DNA from: Kalymmatonema hyalinum WJT4-NPBG1
Lineage (GTDB): Bacteria; Cyanobacteriota; Cyanobacteriia; Cyanobacteriales; Nostocaceae
Assembly: GCA_019359075.1 (NCBI GenBank)
Contig: JAHHIB010000015.1
Span: 1 to 64,000 of the forward strand
Direction: 5' to 3'
DNA length: 64,000 nt
In this document: piece after piece, positions 53,194-62,625 of the stretch
Layout of the letters: every line of letters starts with the position of its first letter
Numbering within the stretch: position 1 is the first letter of the stretch
Made by a program: the position numbers and the translations under genes
Notes under the pieces: model-generated
What the model was told of the DNA's origin: nothing
Databases searched by the model: none
What the model saw: the letters and a program-made list of their open reading frames with translations, nothing else

Positions 53194-53204
53194 TGTTTCT
53201 TGCT

Positions 53205-53492
53205 CTAAAGTGCTTGTAGTTGTTTAGGTTTTGAGGGCGATCGCAAAATCCCTCCCGGTTTCAAGGTTTCCAATTCTGCTGCTTGACACCAGTGATAGGT
53301 AACAATGTCCTTGCAGATTTGAATCAGATGAGCGGAGATCGCACTTTTCTCCACTCCCGGTTTCCCCGTCAGGATGAAGAACCGTTCGTTGTCGTGTTGC
53401 AACCAGCAGTCAACTTCCGCAAAGACCCACTCCCGCCCTGTAAAGCCTTCGGTAAGTCTTTCGATATCACGGTCAAAGGCGATCGCTTTCAA
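53205..53492 (-). pseudogene. STAND NTPase module fragment B
   Basis: A 95-codon fragment with the N-terminal module (IAFDRDIERLTEGFTGREWV) and the second half (AELETLKPGGILRSPSKPKQ). The P-loop is damaged: FILTGKPGVEKSA instead of TGEPGVGKSA. Start would be TTG. The sequence around both ends involves HIP1 sites: AAAGCGATCGCC at the 5' end and TTGCGATCGCCC at the break point, after which a tail (KPKQLQAL) stops. Together with fragment A it is an inverted match of 56527-57140. Confidence 0.8.
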
Positions 53493-53548
53493 TTTTATTA
53501 AGCAGTCGCAGGACTGGCAGAAAGTTCCACAATTCTCAGAGGTTTTGG

Positions 53549-54547
53549 CTACAGATCTTGATGTGTCTCTGCTGTAACTTTCGTATGCTCAATTGAACCT
53601 AAATTTTGTTTAGTTCTAGATTCACCTGAGCTTCCCCTTCCTTTATTTACATTCCCTTTGATTACGGAATTTTTTGCATCTTTTACTGTCTGGTCAGATT
53701 CCATCTCGACTGCACCGTCAGACTCATTTTCATTGCCAATAGCTGTAACGGCATTAAGATTTTCGAGGTCTTGCTTTGCGTACATCTTAATTACTGGTTT
53801 TTCCCAGGTGTTTGGAATCTCAAAAGATGCTGGCTTAATACCCCAAGACTCATGTGCAACAGCAATATCGATCGCATACCTGAAAGGTAATCGGTCTAAT
53901 TGCTTACGTCCAACTTCTTTTGCCTGTTTAAACGTCAGAAATCCATCTGTGTTTCGTGCGACTCCTGCAAGCTCTGTAGAATCAGGTTGCAAAGTTTTGC
54001 TGTAAGCAAAGCCAGTGCATTCAACAATACAATAGATGCCATAGTCAATCTTATCTTTCAGAAGATCTACGTTTCTAAAAACATCAGGTTCAATTCGTTC
54101 AATTCCTTGAGAATCTTTCACGCGCTTACCTAAAAATTTCTTCTGGTCTTCACTACCGCTGTTCCACTCACTACGTTTCAAGGTGAGTGACACGGCAACT
54201 AAGGCATGACCTTCTAGCAGAATTAGCTTCGGCAGTAAATTGCAACCGAGACATAAACCACTAAACAGGATTGCAAGATCCAGACAGGTTCCTTGGCGTG
54301 GTTGGGAAAGAATTTCAACAGGTGTGCGAATGCGCTGATGGGTTTCTGCTGTGCTGAATTTTTCGAGGTCATATTTGATTTTCTGCTCGACAAGAGTGTT
54401 GTAGATCGCCTCTATCAGGCTCTCAAATTGCGCTTCTCGAATCAGATCAAAACTGCTGACATCCAAGTTAAACAGTTGAAGCGCTGAGTCTGTAGCAAAC
54501 TGAGCTAACTCCTTCTCATTTGCTTTCGTCCAAATCCATTCCATCAT
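53549..54547 (-). CDS. Transglutaminase-like protein (putative effector or protease)
   Basis: A 332-aa protein with a transglutaminase/papain-like core: Cys in PRQGTCLDLAILFSGLCLGC and His in LLEGHALVAV, spaced as in the transglutaminase-core fold; an acidic third residue is not clearly identified. The C-terminal third (NENESDGAVEMESDQTVKDA) is low-complexity. It lies 25 bp after the LCAT-type lipase gene on the same strand, so they form one operon. STAND fragments bracket the pair. I infer a toxic or signalling enzyme controlled by the NTPases. Confidence 0.65.
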   Translation of the reverse strand: MMEWIWTKANEKELAQFATDSALQLFNLDVSSFDLIREAQFESLIEAIYNTLVEQKIKYDLEKFSTAETHQRIRTPVEILSQPRQGTCLDLAILFSGLCLGCNLLPKLILLEGHALVAVSLTLKRSEWNSGSEDQKKFLGKRVKDSQGIERIEPDVFRNVDLLKDKIDYGIYCIVECTGFAYSKTLQPDSTELAGVARNTDGFLTFKQAKEVGRKQLDRLPFRYAIDIAVAHESWGIKPASFEIPNTWEKPVIKMYAKQDLENLNAVTAIGNENESDGAVEMESDQTVKDAKNSVIKGNVNKGRGSSGESRTKQNLGSIEHTKVTAETHQDL

Positions 54548-54572
54548 CCAACTCCTAGAGGTACTACCACAA

Positions 54573-56024
54573 TTAAACTTGCTTCACCACTTCAAACAAA
54601 TCATGCACAGGCGTAGGAGCCTTTAGACCACCTTTCTCGACTCGAACCTCCACTCGGTGTAATCCTCCAGTCGGAAAAGCATTCTTGTCCAAGTGCAAAA
54701 TCCATCGACCATCTTGTTCTTGAAAATCAGCACGTAGCGAAAAGTCTTCATCTGAAACGGACGTAATCCGCGCTTTCAGTTTTCCAAAATCCTCACTCGC
54801 ATTGATGATGCTGGTACGGAACTCAACAACTTCATCAGGAAGATACACGTCATCAAGATCCAAGCTGATTGCTGCTGGCTCTCTTGAAACCTCAACTATT
54901 CCCGGATTTTGGAAATTTTCTGTTCTCCTAACTTGCATTGCTGCAATGAGGTTGCAAAGTTGATCCAGCACCTGACCATGATTTTGAATGGAACCATGTC
55001 GTTCAGCAATGTAGCTCTGTCGATACTCTGTAGTAAGTTCGATAGGAATGGCAGATATATAAGGAACTGTCCCATCACCACTGCCGAAAATTGGATCAGC
55101 GCCTTCCGGTAGTTCCAGGCTAATCTCAATCTGACCATTCGTGGTTAAACTTGCCGATTGAAACGTGGGCTGCTTCGTACCCACTACAGGAATAAGTGCA
55201 TACTTATTTGCTAAATAATTTGCATCTTGACGGTGCTTGTTTACAGCATCCCGAATTTCATGATGAAATTTTAAAGCATTTTCAGATTTTGCCTTGTCAA
55301 TGTTAGGAAGGTTAATACCGGCTTCAGCAATTCGCTTATACTCGTTACTAATCTTGAGCATCGGGTAAATTGGCATCAGTTGATAGACCGAAGGTAGCGA
55401 TCGCATCACCTCAGTGAGATCGAAGAATAGCTTTTTAAAGCCATTTGCAAGAAAGTTAACTGCATTGACAGATCCACGGTGAGGAGTACCAAAGGTAACC
55501 AAAGCCCGACAATCTTGCCATCCTTCCAATACTTCCAGGTAGTAGCGAGAAACCAAGCCACCCATACTGTGCCCCAATAGAATCACCTTTCCGTCCTCAG
55601 CACCGTTAGGAGATTCCCGCCACTTCTTCAACCGTTCATCTACAAAACGCTTCAAGGCACGAGCGCTGGCTCGATTGTCGCGTCGCCAATCGTAGGGAAA
55701 CTTGAAGAAGTTTTCACCAAGTGTTACATCACAATAGTCATTAATGGCTTGAGAGATTGCTGTATATCCATCGATTTTGACTAAACCCGGTACAAGGTGG
55801 GCATCTTCCACAACTCGAACAGCTTTAATCCCGTCTCCCAGATCCTCAAGCTCAGGATCATCATGGTCTATCTTCAATTGCTGAAATGATTCTCCACGGG
55901 TGATGAGCGCTTGTAAGGCTGCTTGTCCCGATACTGCCCAGACATCTTTGCCGTCTTTTTGGAGCACGCTCCCTGTAATACCAGGCAGAATAACGACAAT
56001 ATCGCGCATTTGTACTTTTGCCAT
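54573..56024 (-). CDS. LCAT/PGAP1-type alpha/beta-hydrolase (putative lipase)
   Basis: A 483-aa hydrolase with all expected motifs: oxyanion region VVILPGITGSVLQK near the start, nucleophile Ser in ILLGHSMGGLVSRYYLEVLE (about residue 153), Asp in GSGDGTVPYIS, and His in RHGSIQNHGQVL. A C-terminal beta-sandwich-like extension (LPDEVVEFRTSIINASEDFG) ends the protein. Known relatives act on phospholipids or acylated lipids. In conflict systems such hydrolases may destroy membranes. First gene of an operon with the transglutaminase-like gene; AAGGGG precedes the start. Confidence 0.85.
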   Translation of the reverse strand: MAKVQMRDIVVILPGITGSVLQKDGKDVWAVSGQAALQALITRGESFQQLKIDHDDPELEDLGDGIKAVRVVEDAHLVPGLVKIDGYTAISQAINDYCDVTLGENFFKFPYDWRRDNRASARALKRFVDERLKKWRESPNGAEDGKVILLGHSMGGLVSRYYLEVLEGWQDCRALVTFGTPHRGSVNAVNFLANGFKKLFFDLTEVMRSLPSVYQLMPIYPMLKISNEYKRIAEAGINLPNIDKAKSENALKFHHEIRDAVNKHRQDANYLANKYALIPVVGTKQPTFQSASLTTNGQIEISLELPEGADPIFGSGDGTVPYISAIPIELTTEYRQSYIAERHGSIQNHGQVLDQLCNLIAAMQVRRTENFQNPGIVEVSREPAAISLDLDDVYLPDEVVEFRTSIINASEDFGKLKARITSVSDEDFSLRADFQEQDGRWILHLDKNAFPTGGLHRVEVRVEKGGLKAPTPVHDLFEVVKQV

Positions 56025-56526
56025 TTTTAGCCCCTTTCAAGCTTTTTATATTCGTTCGGCTTTTAACTTGCGGTTTAGTAGCGAGGTTAGCTTGATGTCA
56101 GGGACAGCAACCAACTTGTCTAAACTTAGCGGTATGCAAACGCTGGATTTTTTGTGTAAATCATTACTTAATCTTTCTGGTGTTGAATATGCTAGCAGGA
56201 AAAATTAGTAACTTTACTGACACTAAGATTTCTTTAATATTAAGTAAGGCAACATAGATTTAAATAACCAGGATAAGCTCGTAAATCCACAAGTAGGAGG
56301 AAGGAAATATAAAGTTTTGATAAATTTTTGAATTTGTTGCTGATCTCTAGATTAGTCGATATGTTGTTAGATTAAAGACTAAGGTGTTTGACAGTGCCTT
56401 AAATATAAATTATTGTATCATTAACTACTCAAAGTTGGTAACAGAATGGCGTACTAAATAGTTATTAACATTTACAGTTTTATTATTAAATGTGTTAATC
56501 ATCATACTAAATCTACTTATAGAGTA
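56025..56526. other. 502-bp AT-rich divergent intergenic region
   Basis: No coding frame. It separates the LCAT operon (reverse) from the STAND array (forward) and very probably contains both promoters. A run of AT-rich DNA covers 56230-56520. No clear operator was found. Confidence 0.55.
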
Positions 56527-56835
56527 ATGGTATTATTAAACACCAAATTTCAAATGTATTTGACAGACTATATTAGCGATCGCACCCGCAACTTAACAGG
56601 TTGGGATTGGGTATTTGGGGCAATTCGTAACTGGCTCTTTAACCCGGATGGTTCACGCTACTTTCTGCTGACACAGGAACCGGGAAGTGGAAAGACGGCG
56701 ATCGCCGCCCACCTCATTCAAACCCACAAAGACATTGTTGCTTATCACTTGTGTCAAGCAGCAGAATTGGAAACCTTGAAACCGGGACGGATTTTGCGAT
56801 CGCCTTCAAAACCTAAACAACTAGAAGCATCTTAG
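56527..56835 (+). pseudogene. STAND NTPase module fragment C (P-loop intact, truncated)
   Basis: A 102-codon frame. The N-terminal part (MYLTDYISDRTRNLTGWDWV, then FGAIRNWLFNPDGSRYFLLT) matches the start of the large STAND protein at 57174; the P-loop is intact (TQEPGSGKTA). After the P-loop, sequence switches to the type in the 61377 protein (AHLIQTHKDIVAYHLCQAAE). Homology ends at TTGCGATCGCC, followed by a short unrelated tail (KPKQLEAS) and stop. A chimeric and truncated module; whether it is translated is unknown. Confidence 0.75.
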
Positions 56836-56846
56836 AGCAAAAAACG

Positions 56847-57140
56847 ATGACTGGAACTGTTGCAACTCAAGTGAAAGCGATCGCATTTGACCGTGATATC
56901 GAAAGGCTTACCGAAAGCTTCACAGATCGGGAATGGGTCTTTGAGGAGATTGACCGATGGTTGCAACAGGACAATGAACGGTTCTTCATCCTGACTGGGG
57001 AACCGGGAGTAGGGAAAAGTGCGATCGCGGCTCGGTTAACCCAAATTCGCAATGACGTGGCTGCCTATCACTTTTGTCGGGCAGGCGATGTGGAAACCGT
57101 GAGACCGGGGCGGATTTTGCGATCGCCCTCTACTAACTAA
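56847..57140 (+). pseudogene. STAND NTPase module fragment D (P-loop intact, truncated)
   Basis: A 97-codon frame starting MTGTVATQVKAIAFDRDIER, like 61377. P-loop intact (TGEPGVGKSA). After it the sequence is the other type (ARLTQIRNDVAAYHFCRAGD), as in the protein at 62626. Homology ends again at TTGCGATCGCCC, then a three-residue tail and stop. It has its own TTAGAGCAA-type leader. Confidence 0.75.
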
Positions 57141-57173
57141 ATCAGCTTTAACTTCTTGCCTTAGGGATGGACT

Positions 57174-60100
57174 ATGCCAGTAGCTAGTAGTAAAGTAAGA
57201 CCCGATTTCACAGACTACGTAAATGACCGCATCCAAAACTTCACAGGTCGCAAGTGGGTGTTTGAGAAGATCCATGACTGGCTCTCTGACCCCAATAGCT
57301 CACGTTACTTTCTGCTGACTGGGGAGCCAGGAAGTGGGAAGACAGCGATTGCTGGTCAAGTATACCAACACAGACTGAGTCAACAAGCAATCTCTAAAAA
57401 TTTGATTGCCAATTTTCCGAATGCTGCTCATTTCTGCTCTGCTTCCCGAAGTACCTGGGTTGACCCGAAGAATTTTTCCGAGTCAATTGCTTTACAACTG
57501 TCTCAAATCTCTGAGTACGCTGAGGTATTGCTGAATATTGGGGAAAAAGAGGTTAATATTCGCGTTGAGCAAAACCTGGGCACAGTCAAGGACAGCACCG
57601 TTCAAGGGGTAGTCGTCAATAACCTCGATGTATCAGGACTCAGGAGTGGTCAGGAAGCATTCAATCGAGTGGTGCTAGACCCACTGAACACTATCTACGG
57701 CAATGGTTTTGATAAGCCTATTACCATTCTGGTGGACAGTTTGGATGAGGCATTAACGTTTGAAGGAGAGAAAACCATTGTTGATTTGCTCTCAGCAGTA
57801 CAAGACTTGCCCGAACAGGTGCGTTTCTTGCTGACTTCTCGCCCCAAGATAGAAGCTTTAGAACCCCTGCAAGATCGTGCAGTAGTGTATTCCCTGACAA
57901 TGGGTGAGGGATTACAGCATAGCCAGGAGGATGTCAATCAGTATGTCTGGCAAGCCTTGAAGCAGCAGCCAGGACTGGTAGCGCAACTCGCCCCCGATTT
58001 GCCTCAAGGCAACTTTGTCACTACAGTTAGTGCGAAGAGCGATGGCAACTTTCTCTACGTCACCTATCTGCTGAAAATGCTTGCCCAAGGGCACTTAGAA
58101 ATAACTAAGACCACGTTGGAGCAGTTGCCAAACGGTTTAGATGGTATCTATCGGGAATTTCTGTATCGTTTGGTTGGCAAAGACAAGAAAACTTGGCGGA
58201 GGCAATATGCTCCCATCTTGGGAACATTAGCGATCGCTCAAGAGGCGTTGACTAGGGAACAATTGGCTGGATTTACAGAGATGAGTAAATCTGAAGTTGC
58301 AGGAGTGCTGGAAGAACTCCAACAGTTTTTAGACATAGATGAATTCTTGCCTGCAAGCCAACGTACTTACGCCATCTATCACCGTTCTTTAGCAAACTTT
58401 TTGCAAGATGAAGATCGAGCAGAGAGCTACTGGTGTGATGCACAAGAACAACATCAAAGGATAGTAGATTACTACCGAGCAGGGGCTAAATCATGGTTGG
58501 AAAGAGATTGGACAAGCATCAAAGATGACTATGCTTTTCGTTACTTGCCATATCATCTGAAACAAGCTGGACACCATCAAGATCTATGTAAATTATTAAC
58601 AAGTACTGCGAATTGGATGCACGCTAAGTTCACTCAGTATGGCAGTGATGAAGGGTATGTCACGGATTTAGAACTTGCATTGAAGGCTTTCGATAACCCA
58701 AGACTACCTGAGCAAGTAACACAACTAGTCCAGCTTCACACAGCACGGCAGGTTATCTATCACCGAGCAAGTCGCTATAGCGATACCGATCTAAAGACTC
58801 TTGTCTGGTTAGGTGGTGAAGCAAAAGCTATACAACATGCTTGCCTACGTCCCGGTGCTTCACAACGGTTTGATAGTTTTTGGGTAATTTACAACACACA
58901 ACAAGCTAAAGGTCAGCCTCCCAATTCAGTGCTACTGAGGAAGATGTGGGAACAAGCTCAGTTGATTGACTCTGTAGAGGCTCGCATAGCAGCATTGGGG
59001 AAGATAGCTACTGCTTTATCTCAAATAGGACATCTTCCTGAAATTACATCAATAATTAATGAAACTAAAAATTCTTTAAAATTGCGAGTTAAACAGGTTA
59101 GAGAACTTGTTAATTCTATCAGTTTTTTGAAAAAGGGACAGACACTAGCGGAAGCATTAAATGAATTGTCTAGTTCCTTAGTTAAGCTAGGAATGTTTAT
59201 CGAAGCTGAGGAAGTTGTCCATTCTATTGTGGAGCGTTATGAGCAAGCAAAAGACTGGGAGCGCTCACACATTGCAGCTCAAGCAGCATCGATTCAGCTA
59301 GCCATCGCTCTAGCTCAAGCAGGGCAGTTTGTTAAAGCTGAGCAGATTGCACAATCTATTGAGTCGAGTTGGGAACGAGCAGAAGTACTGAAACATTTAG
59401 CTATTGCTCTAGCTCAAGCAGGGCAGTTTACTAAAGCTGAGCAAATTGTACAATCTATTGAACAAGATCAAACTAAGGCAGAGGCATTCAGTCAATTAGC
59501 TATTGCTTTAGCTCAAGCAGGGCAGTTTACTAAAGCTGAGCAAATTGCACAATCTATTGAACAAGATCAGACCAAGGCAGAGACATTCAGTCAATTAGCT
59601 ATTGCTCTAGCTCAAGCAGAGCAGTTTACGCAAGCCAAGAAACTTATCCAAAAAATTTGTTCTAGCGGAACTCAAGTTGAAGCCTTAAGTCAACTAGCAA
59701 CTGCCCTAATCCAGGCACAACAACAGTCTGAAGCAGTAGAAGTCTTCGCAGAAGCAAGAGAGATTGCTCAAACTATTGAAAACTACGAGGCTCGAATTGA
59801 GGCATTGAGCAAATTAGCAACTGCTCTAGCTCATGTGGAGCAGAAGCCTGAAGCAGTAGAAATTTTCGCTGAAGCAAGAGAAACTGCTCAGATTATTGAA
59901 GACTCTAGAGAACGAGATAAGATATTACGTCAACTATCTATTGCCTTGGCTGAAGTAAAATATTTCACTGACGCTGAGCAAGTAGCTCAAACTGTTGAAG
60001 ATTATCGAGACAGAGCTGAGACATTAAGACAATTAGCAGTCGCACTAGCTCAAGTAGGACAGCAAACTAATGCTCTGACAATCTTTACTGAAGCAGGGGA

Positions 60101-61298
60101 AATAGACCAAGCTATTAAGAGCAGTGGAAGTCAGGCTCAAGCGTTGAGACAATTAGCGTTTGCCCTAGCTCAGGTTGGACAATTCAACAAAGCTGAACAA
60201 GTAGCTCAGGCAATTCAAGGTAGTGAGAATCGGGCACTGGTATTCAAGGATTTGGCAGTTACTCTGATTCAATTGGGACATCAATCTGAAGCTATGACCT
60301 TCTTCAAAAAAGCTGAGGAGATTGCCCAAATCAATAAATCCGACCTTCTTCTAAACAAAATATCGCTTGCTTTAACTCAAACAGAACAATTCGCTGAAGC
60401 TGAACGAGTCGCATTAGTTATTAAGAACGCTGAGAGTCGGGCATTAGCGCTCAATAATTTAGCAACGGCTCTAATTCAGACAGAACAGCAATCTGAAGCT
60501 GTGACTTTTCTCTTAAAGGCTGAAGAAATTGCCCGCAATGGTAAATCTAATAGTGCCCTAAGAATCGTGGCTCGTAGTCTAACTAAGATAGGAAAATTCA
60601 CTGAAGCTGAACAAGCAGCTTTAGCTATCAATTTTCTTGAAAGCCGTTCTGAAGCATTGAGAGAGTTGGTTGTTACTTTAGTTCAAACAGAACAGTTTGC
60701 TGAAGCAGAACGAGTGGCTCGATCTATTGAATCTATTAATAGTCGAACATGGGCACTGAAAGAGCTGATAAATGCGTTAGTTCACGCGGGGCAATTTACT
60801 CAAGCTGAACAACTGGCTCGATCCATCGAAGTTGCTAGAAGTCGAGCTTTAGCCCTGAAGTGGTTTGCTAGTGCTTTAGCTAAAGCAGGACGATTTACAG
60901 AGGCTGAGCAGGTCGCTCAATCTATTGAGGATAGTAAGATTCAATCCGAGACAGTTACAGACCTAATTCAGCTTAGACAGGCAGTCAAAGTTGAGGGAGG
61001 CTTAACTGAAAGTAGCAACGTTGCTCAGAACATTAAGTTGGAAGAGAGACAATTAGATGTGCTGAAGCATTCACCTGTTAATGCAACTCAAGCTATAAAT
61101 TTTGAAGAAGCTCTTGTAGCAATTGGCTTACTAGAGTTGAACGAATTTTTGTCTGTCTTATCAGAATGGGCACCTGCTTTTGAAAAAGTTGAATTAGGAC
61201 TGTCAGTAACAGTTTTATCGGAGGCAGTGCGGATTGCAGGATGGGTGCATCCAGATTGGCGAAAGATATCAGAGCTTTTGAATACTCAAGCTGGTTAA
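57174..61298 (+). CDS. STAND NTPase with long TPR-like helical-repeat sensor
   Basis: A 1374-aa protein. NACHT/STAND core: Walker A LLTGEPGSGKTA at about 47-58, Walker B ITILVDSLDEA at about 183-193, then FLLTSRPKIEAL near 220, followed by a winged-helix region to about 420. The rest contains some sixteen 33- or 40-residue helical repeats (LAIALAQAGQFTKAEQIAQS), two of which are almost identical at the DNA level (59397-59594). Such repeats sense ligands and trigger NTPase oligomerisation in the STAND class. No separate effector domain is attached, so output probably goes to partner proteins such as the LCAT or transglutaminase-like enzymes; inferred. Confidence 0.88.
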   Translation: MPVASSKVRPDFTDYVNDRIQNFTGRKWVFEKIHDWLSDPNSSRYFLLTGEPGSGKTAIAGQVYQHRLSQQAISKNLIANFPNAAHFCSASRSTWVDPKNFSESIALQLSQISEYAEVLLNIGEKEVNIRVEQNLGTVKDSTVQGVVVNNLDVSGLRSGQEAFNRVVLDPLNTIYGNGFDKPITILVDSLDEALTFEGEKTIVDLLSAVQDLPEQVRFLLTSRPKIEALEPLQDRAVVYSLTMGEGLQHSQEDVNQYVWQALKQQPGLVAQLAPDLPQGNFVTTVSAKSDGNFLYVTYLLKMLAQGHLEITKTTLEQLPNGLDGIYREFLYRLVGKDKKTWRRQYAPILGTLAIAQEALTREQLAGFTEMSKSEVAGVLEELQQFLDIDEFLPASQRTYAIYHRSLANFLQDEDRAESYWCDAQEQHQRIVDYYRAGAKSWLERDWTSIKDDYAFRYLPYHLKQAGHHQDLCKLLTSTANWMHAKFTQYGSDEGYVTDLELALKAFDNPRLPEQVTQLVQLHTARQVIYHRASRYSDTDLKTLVWLGGEAKAIQHACLRPGASQRFDSFWVIYNTQQAKGQPPNSVLLRKMWEQAQLIDSVEARIAALGKIATALSQIGHLPEITSIINETKNSLKLRVKQVRELVNSISFLKKGQTLAEALNELSSSLVKLGMFIEAEEVVHSIVERYEQAKDWERSHIAAQAASIQLAIALAQAGQFVKAEQIAQSIESSWERAEVLKHLAIALAQAGQFTKAEQIVQSIEQDQTKAEAFSQLAIALAQAGQFTKAEQIAQSIEQDQTKAETFSQLAIALAQAEQFTQAKKLIQKICSSGTQVEALSQLATALIQAQQQSEAVEVFAEAREIAQTIENYEARIEALSKLATALAHVEQKPEAVEIFAEARETAQIIEDSRERDKILRQLSIALAEVKYFTDAEQVAQTVEDYRDRAETLRQLAVALAQVGQQTNALTIFTEAGEIDQAIKSSGSQAQALRQLAFALAQVGQFNKAEQVAQAIQGSENRALVFKDLAVTLIQLGHQSEAMTFFKKAEEIAQINKSDLLLNKISLALTQTEQFAEAERVALVIKNAESRALALNNLATALIQTEQQSEAVTFLLKAEEIARNGKSNSALRIVARSLTKIGKFTEAEQAALAINFLESRSEALRELVVTLVQTEQFAEAERVARSIESINSRTWALKELINALVHAGQFTQAEQLARSIEVARSRALALKWFASALAKAGRFTEAEQVAQSIEDSKIQSETVTDLIQLRQAVKVEGGLTESSNVAQNIKLEERQLDVLKHSPVNATQAINFEEALVAIGLLELNEFLSVLSEWAPAFEKVELGLSVTVLSEAVRIAGWVHPDWRKISELLNTQAG
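59397..59594 (+). repeat. Two tandem 99-bp units in the STAND sensor region
   Basis: Units at 59397-59495 and 59496-59594 differ at only a few bases and encode two 33-residue repeats (LAIALAQAGQFTKAEQI, then QSIEQDQTKAE). They are much closer to each other than to their neighbours, showing recent expansion of the sensor. Confidence 0.9.
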
Positions 61299-61376
61299 GG
61301 AGCTTTACTGGTCACAGTACAAGCTGCCAATTCTCCAAACAACACTCATCGCTGAAGACATTTAGAGCAAGGAACG

Positions 61377-62621
61377 ATGACTGGAACTGTTGCAACTCAA
61401 GTAAAAGCGATCGCATTTGACCGTGATATCGAAAGACTCACCGAAGGGTTCACAGGTCGGAAATGGGTCCTTGAGGAGATTGACCGATGGTTGCAACAGG
61501 ACAATGAACGGTTCTTCATTCTAACTGGAGAACCGGGCGTGGGCAAGAGTACGATCGCAGCTCACCTCATTCAATCGCGCAAAGACATTGTTGCCTATCA
61601 CTTGTGTCAAGCCGCAGAATTGGAAACCTTGAAACCGGGGCGGATTTTGCGATCGCTTACAGCTCAATTGATGGAAACAGTGCCAGACTACGGTCTAGCG
61701 TTGCTCAATACCATTAAGGCAACCTTGGAAGCGGATGTCAAAATCCAGGTTAAGCAAGCGAGTGATAGCAAGATTAGAGAAGTCTACATTGAAAACCTGA
61801 ATCCAAGTGACCTGGAAAAGGAAGACTTGGAGAATATACTGGATATTCTGATCCGGGCACCCTTGGCAGCGTTGCCTAAAATCTACGACGAGCGCCACAA
61901 GCCAGCTCCAGAACGAGCAATTTTCCTAATTGATGCCCTGGATGTGGCAGTCTCAACCGAAGACGCTGCAAAGGATGATGAAGACATTGTGACATTGCTA
62001 GCAGCCTTGTTGGAAGATGAAAGTTTACCATCCTGGGTTCGATTTATTCTCACCTCGCGTCCAGACCGAAGAGTGTTGCGAGAGTTTGAACCCCTCCAAC
62101 CCTACAAGCTGGAGGAAATGTCCCAGCAGAATCTGGGTGATATTCGGCACTACATCCAGAATCAAGTTGCAGAACCCGCCTTTCAAAATCAGCTAGAAGC
62201 AACTCAGATGTCCTCCCAAACACTGGTGGATGAGTTGACCCAGCTTTCAATGGGTAATTTTCGCTACGTCCGATGTCTATTAGATGACCTCGAAGCTAGA
62301 AAACACTCGTTGAACAATCTAGCAGTTTTGCCTGAAAGTTTGGCTGAAAGTTACGCCAAAGATTTATCAAAGTGGTTTTCAGTCGATGAGTTGGCGGAAC
62401 GATGCCAAAAAATCCTGAAGGTATTAGCAAGCGCTCAGGAACCATTGACTGAAGACCAGTTAGTCAGCTTGACCGGAATTCGACCCAGGTTGGTGCGGCA
62501 AGACTTGTGGGGACTGAGACAGTTTTTGGATGTCGGGTGCATTGGGGAAGGTGAGGACGCCCGTGAAACCTTCGCCATCTTTCATCCCTCGTTGCAAGAG
62601 TACTTACTGAACTTGGAGTAA
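61377..62621 (+). CDS. STAND NTPase without C-terminal repeats
   Basis: A 414-aa protein beginning MTGTVATQVKAIAFDRDIER. Walker A FILTGEPGVGKST at about 48-60; Walker B AIFLIDALDVA at about 180-190; FILTSRPDRRVL near 224; then a winged-helix region (AQEPLTEDQLVSLTGIRPRL) and stop. It lacks the helical-repeat tail of the 57174 protein. A gap of 4 bases separates its stop from the start of the next NTPase, so the two are probably co-transcribed. The leader TTAGAGCAA matches those of fragments A and D. Confidence 0.88.
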   Translation: MTGTVATQVKAIAFDRDIERLTEGFTGRKWVLEEIDRWLQQDNERFFILTGEPGVGKSTIAAHLIQSRKDIVAYHLCQAAELETLKPGRILRSLTAQLMETVPDYGLALLNTIKATLEADVKIQVKQASDSKIREVYIENLNPSDLEKEDLENILDILIRAPLAALPKIYDERHKPAPERAIFLIDALDVAVSTEDAAKDDEDIVTLLAALLEDESLPSWVRFILTSRPDRRVLREFEPLQPYKLEEMSQQNLGDIRHYIQNQVAEPAFQNQLEATQMSSQTLVDELTQLSMGNFRYVRCLLDDLEARKHSLNNLAVLPESLAESYAKDLSKWFSVDELAERCQKILKVLASAQEPLTEDQLVSLTGIRPRLVRQDLWGLRQFLDVGCIGEGEDARETFAIFHPSLQEYLLNLE

Positions 62622-62625
62622 ATGA

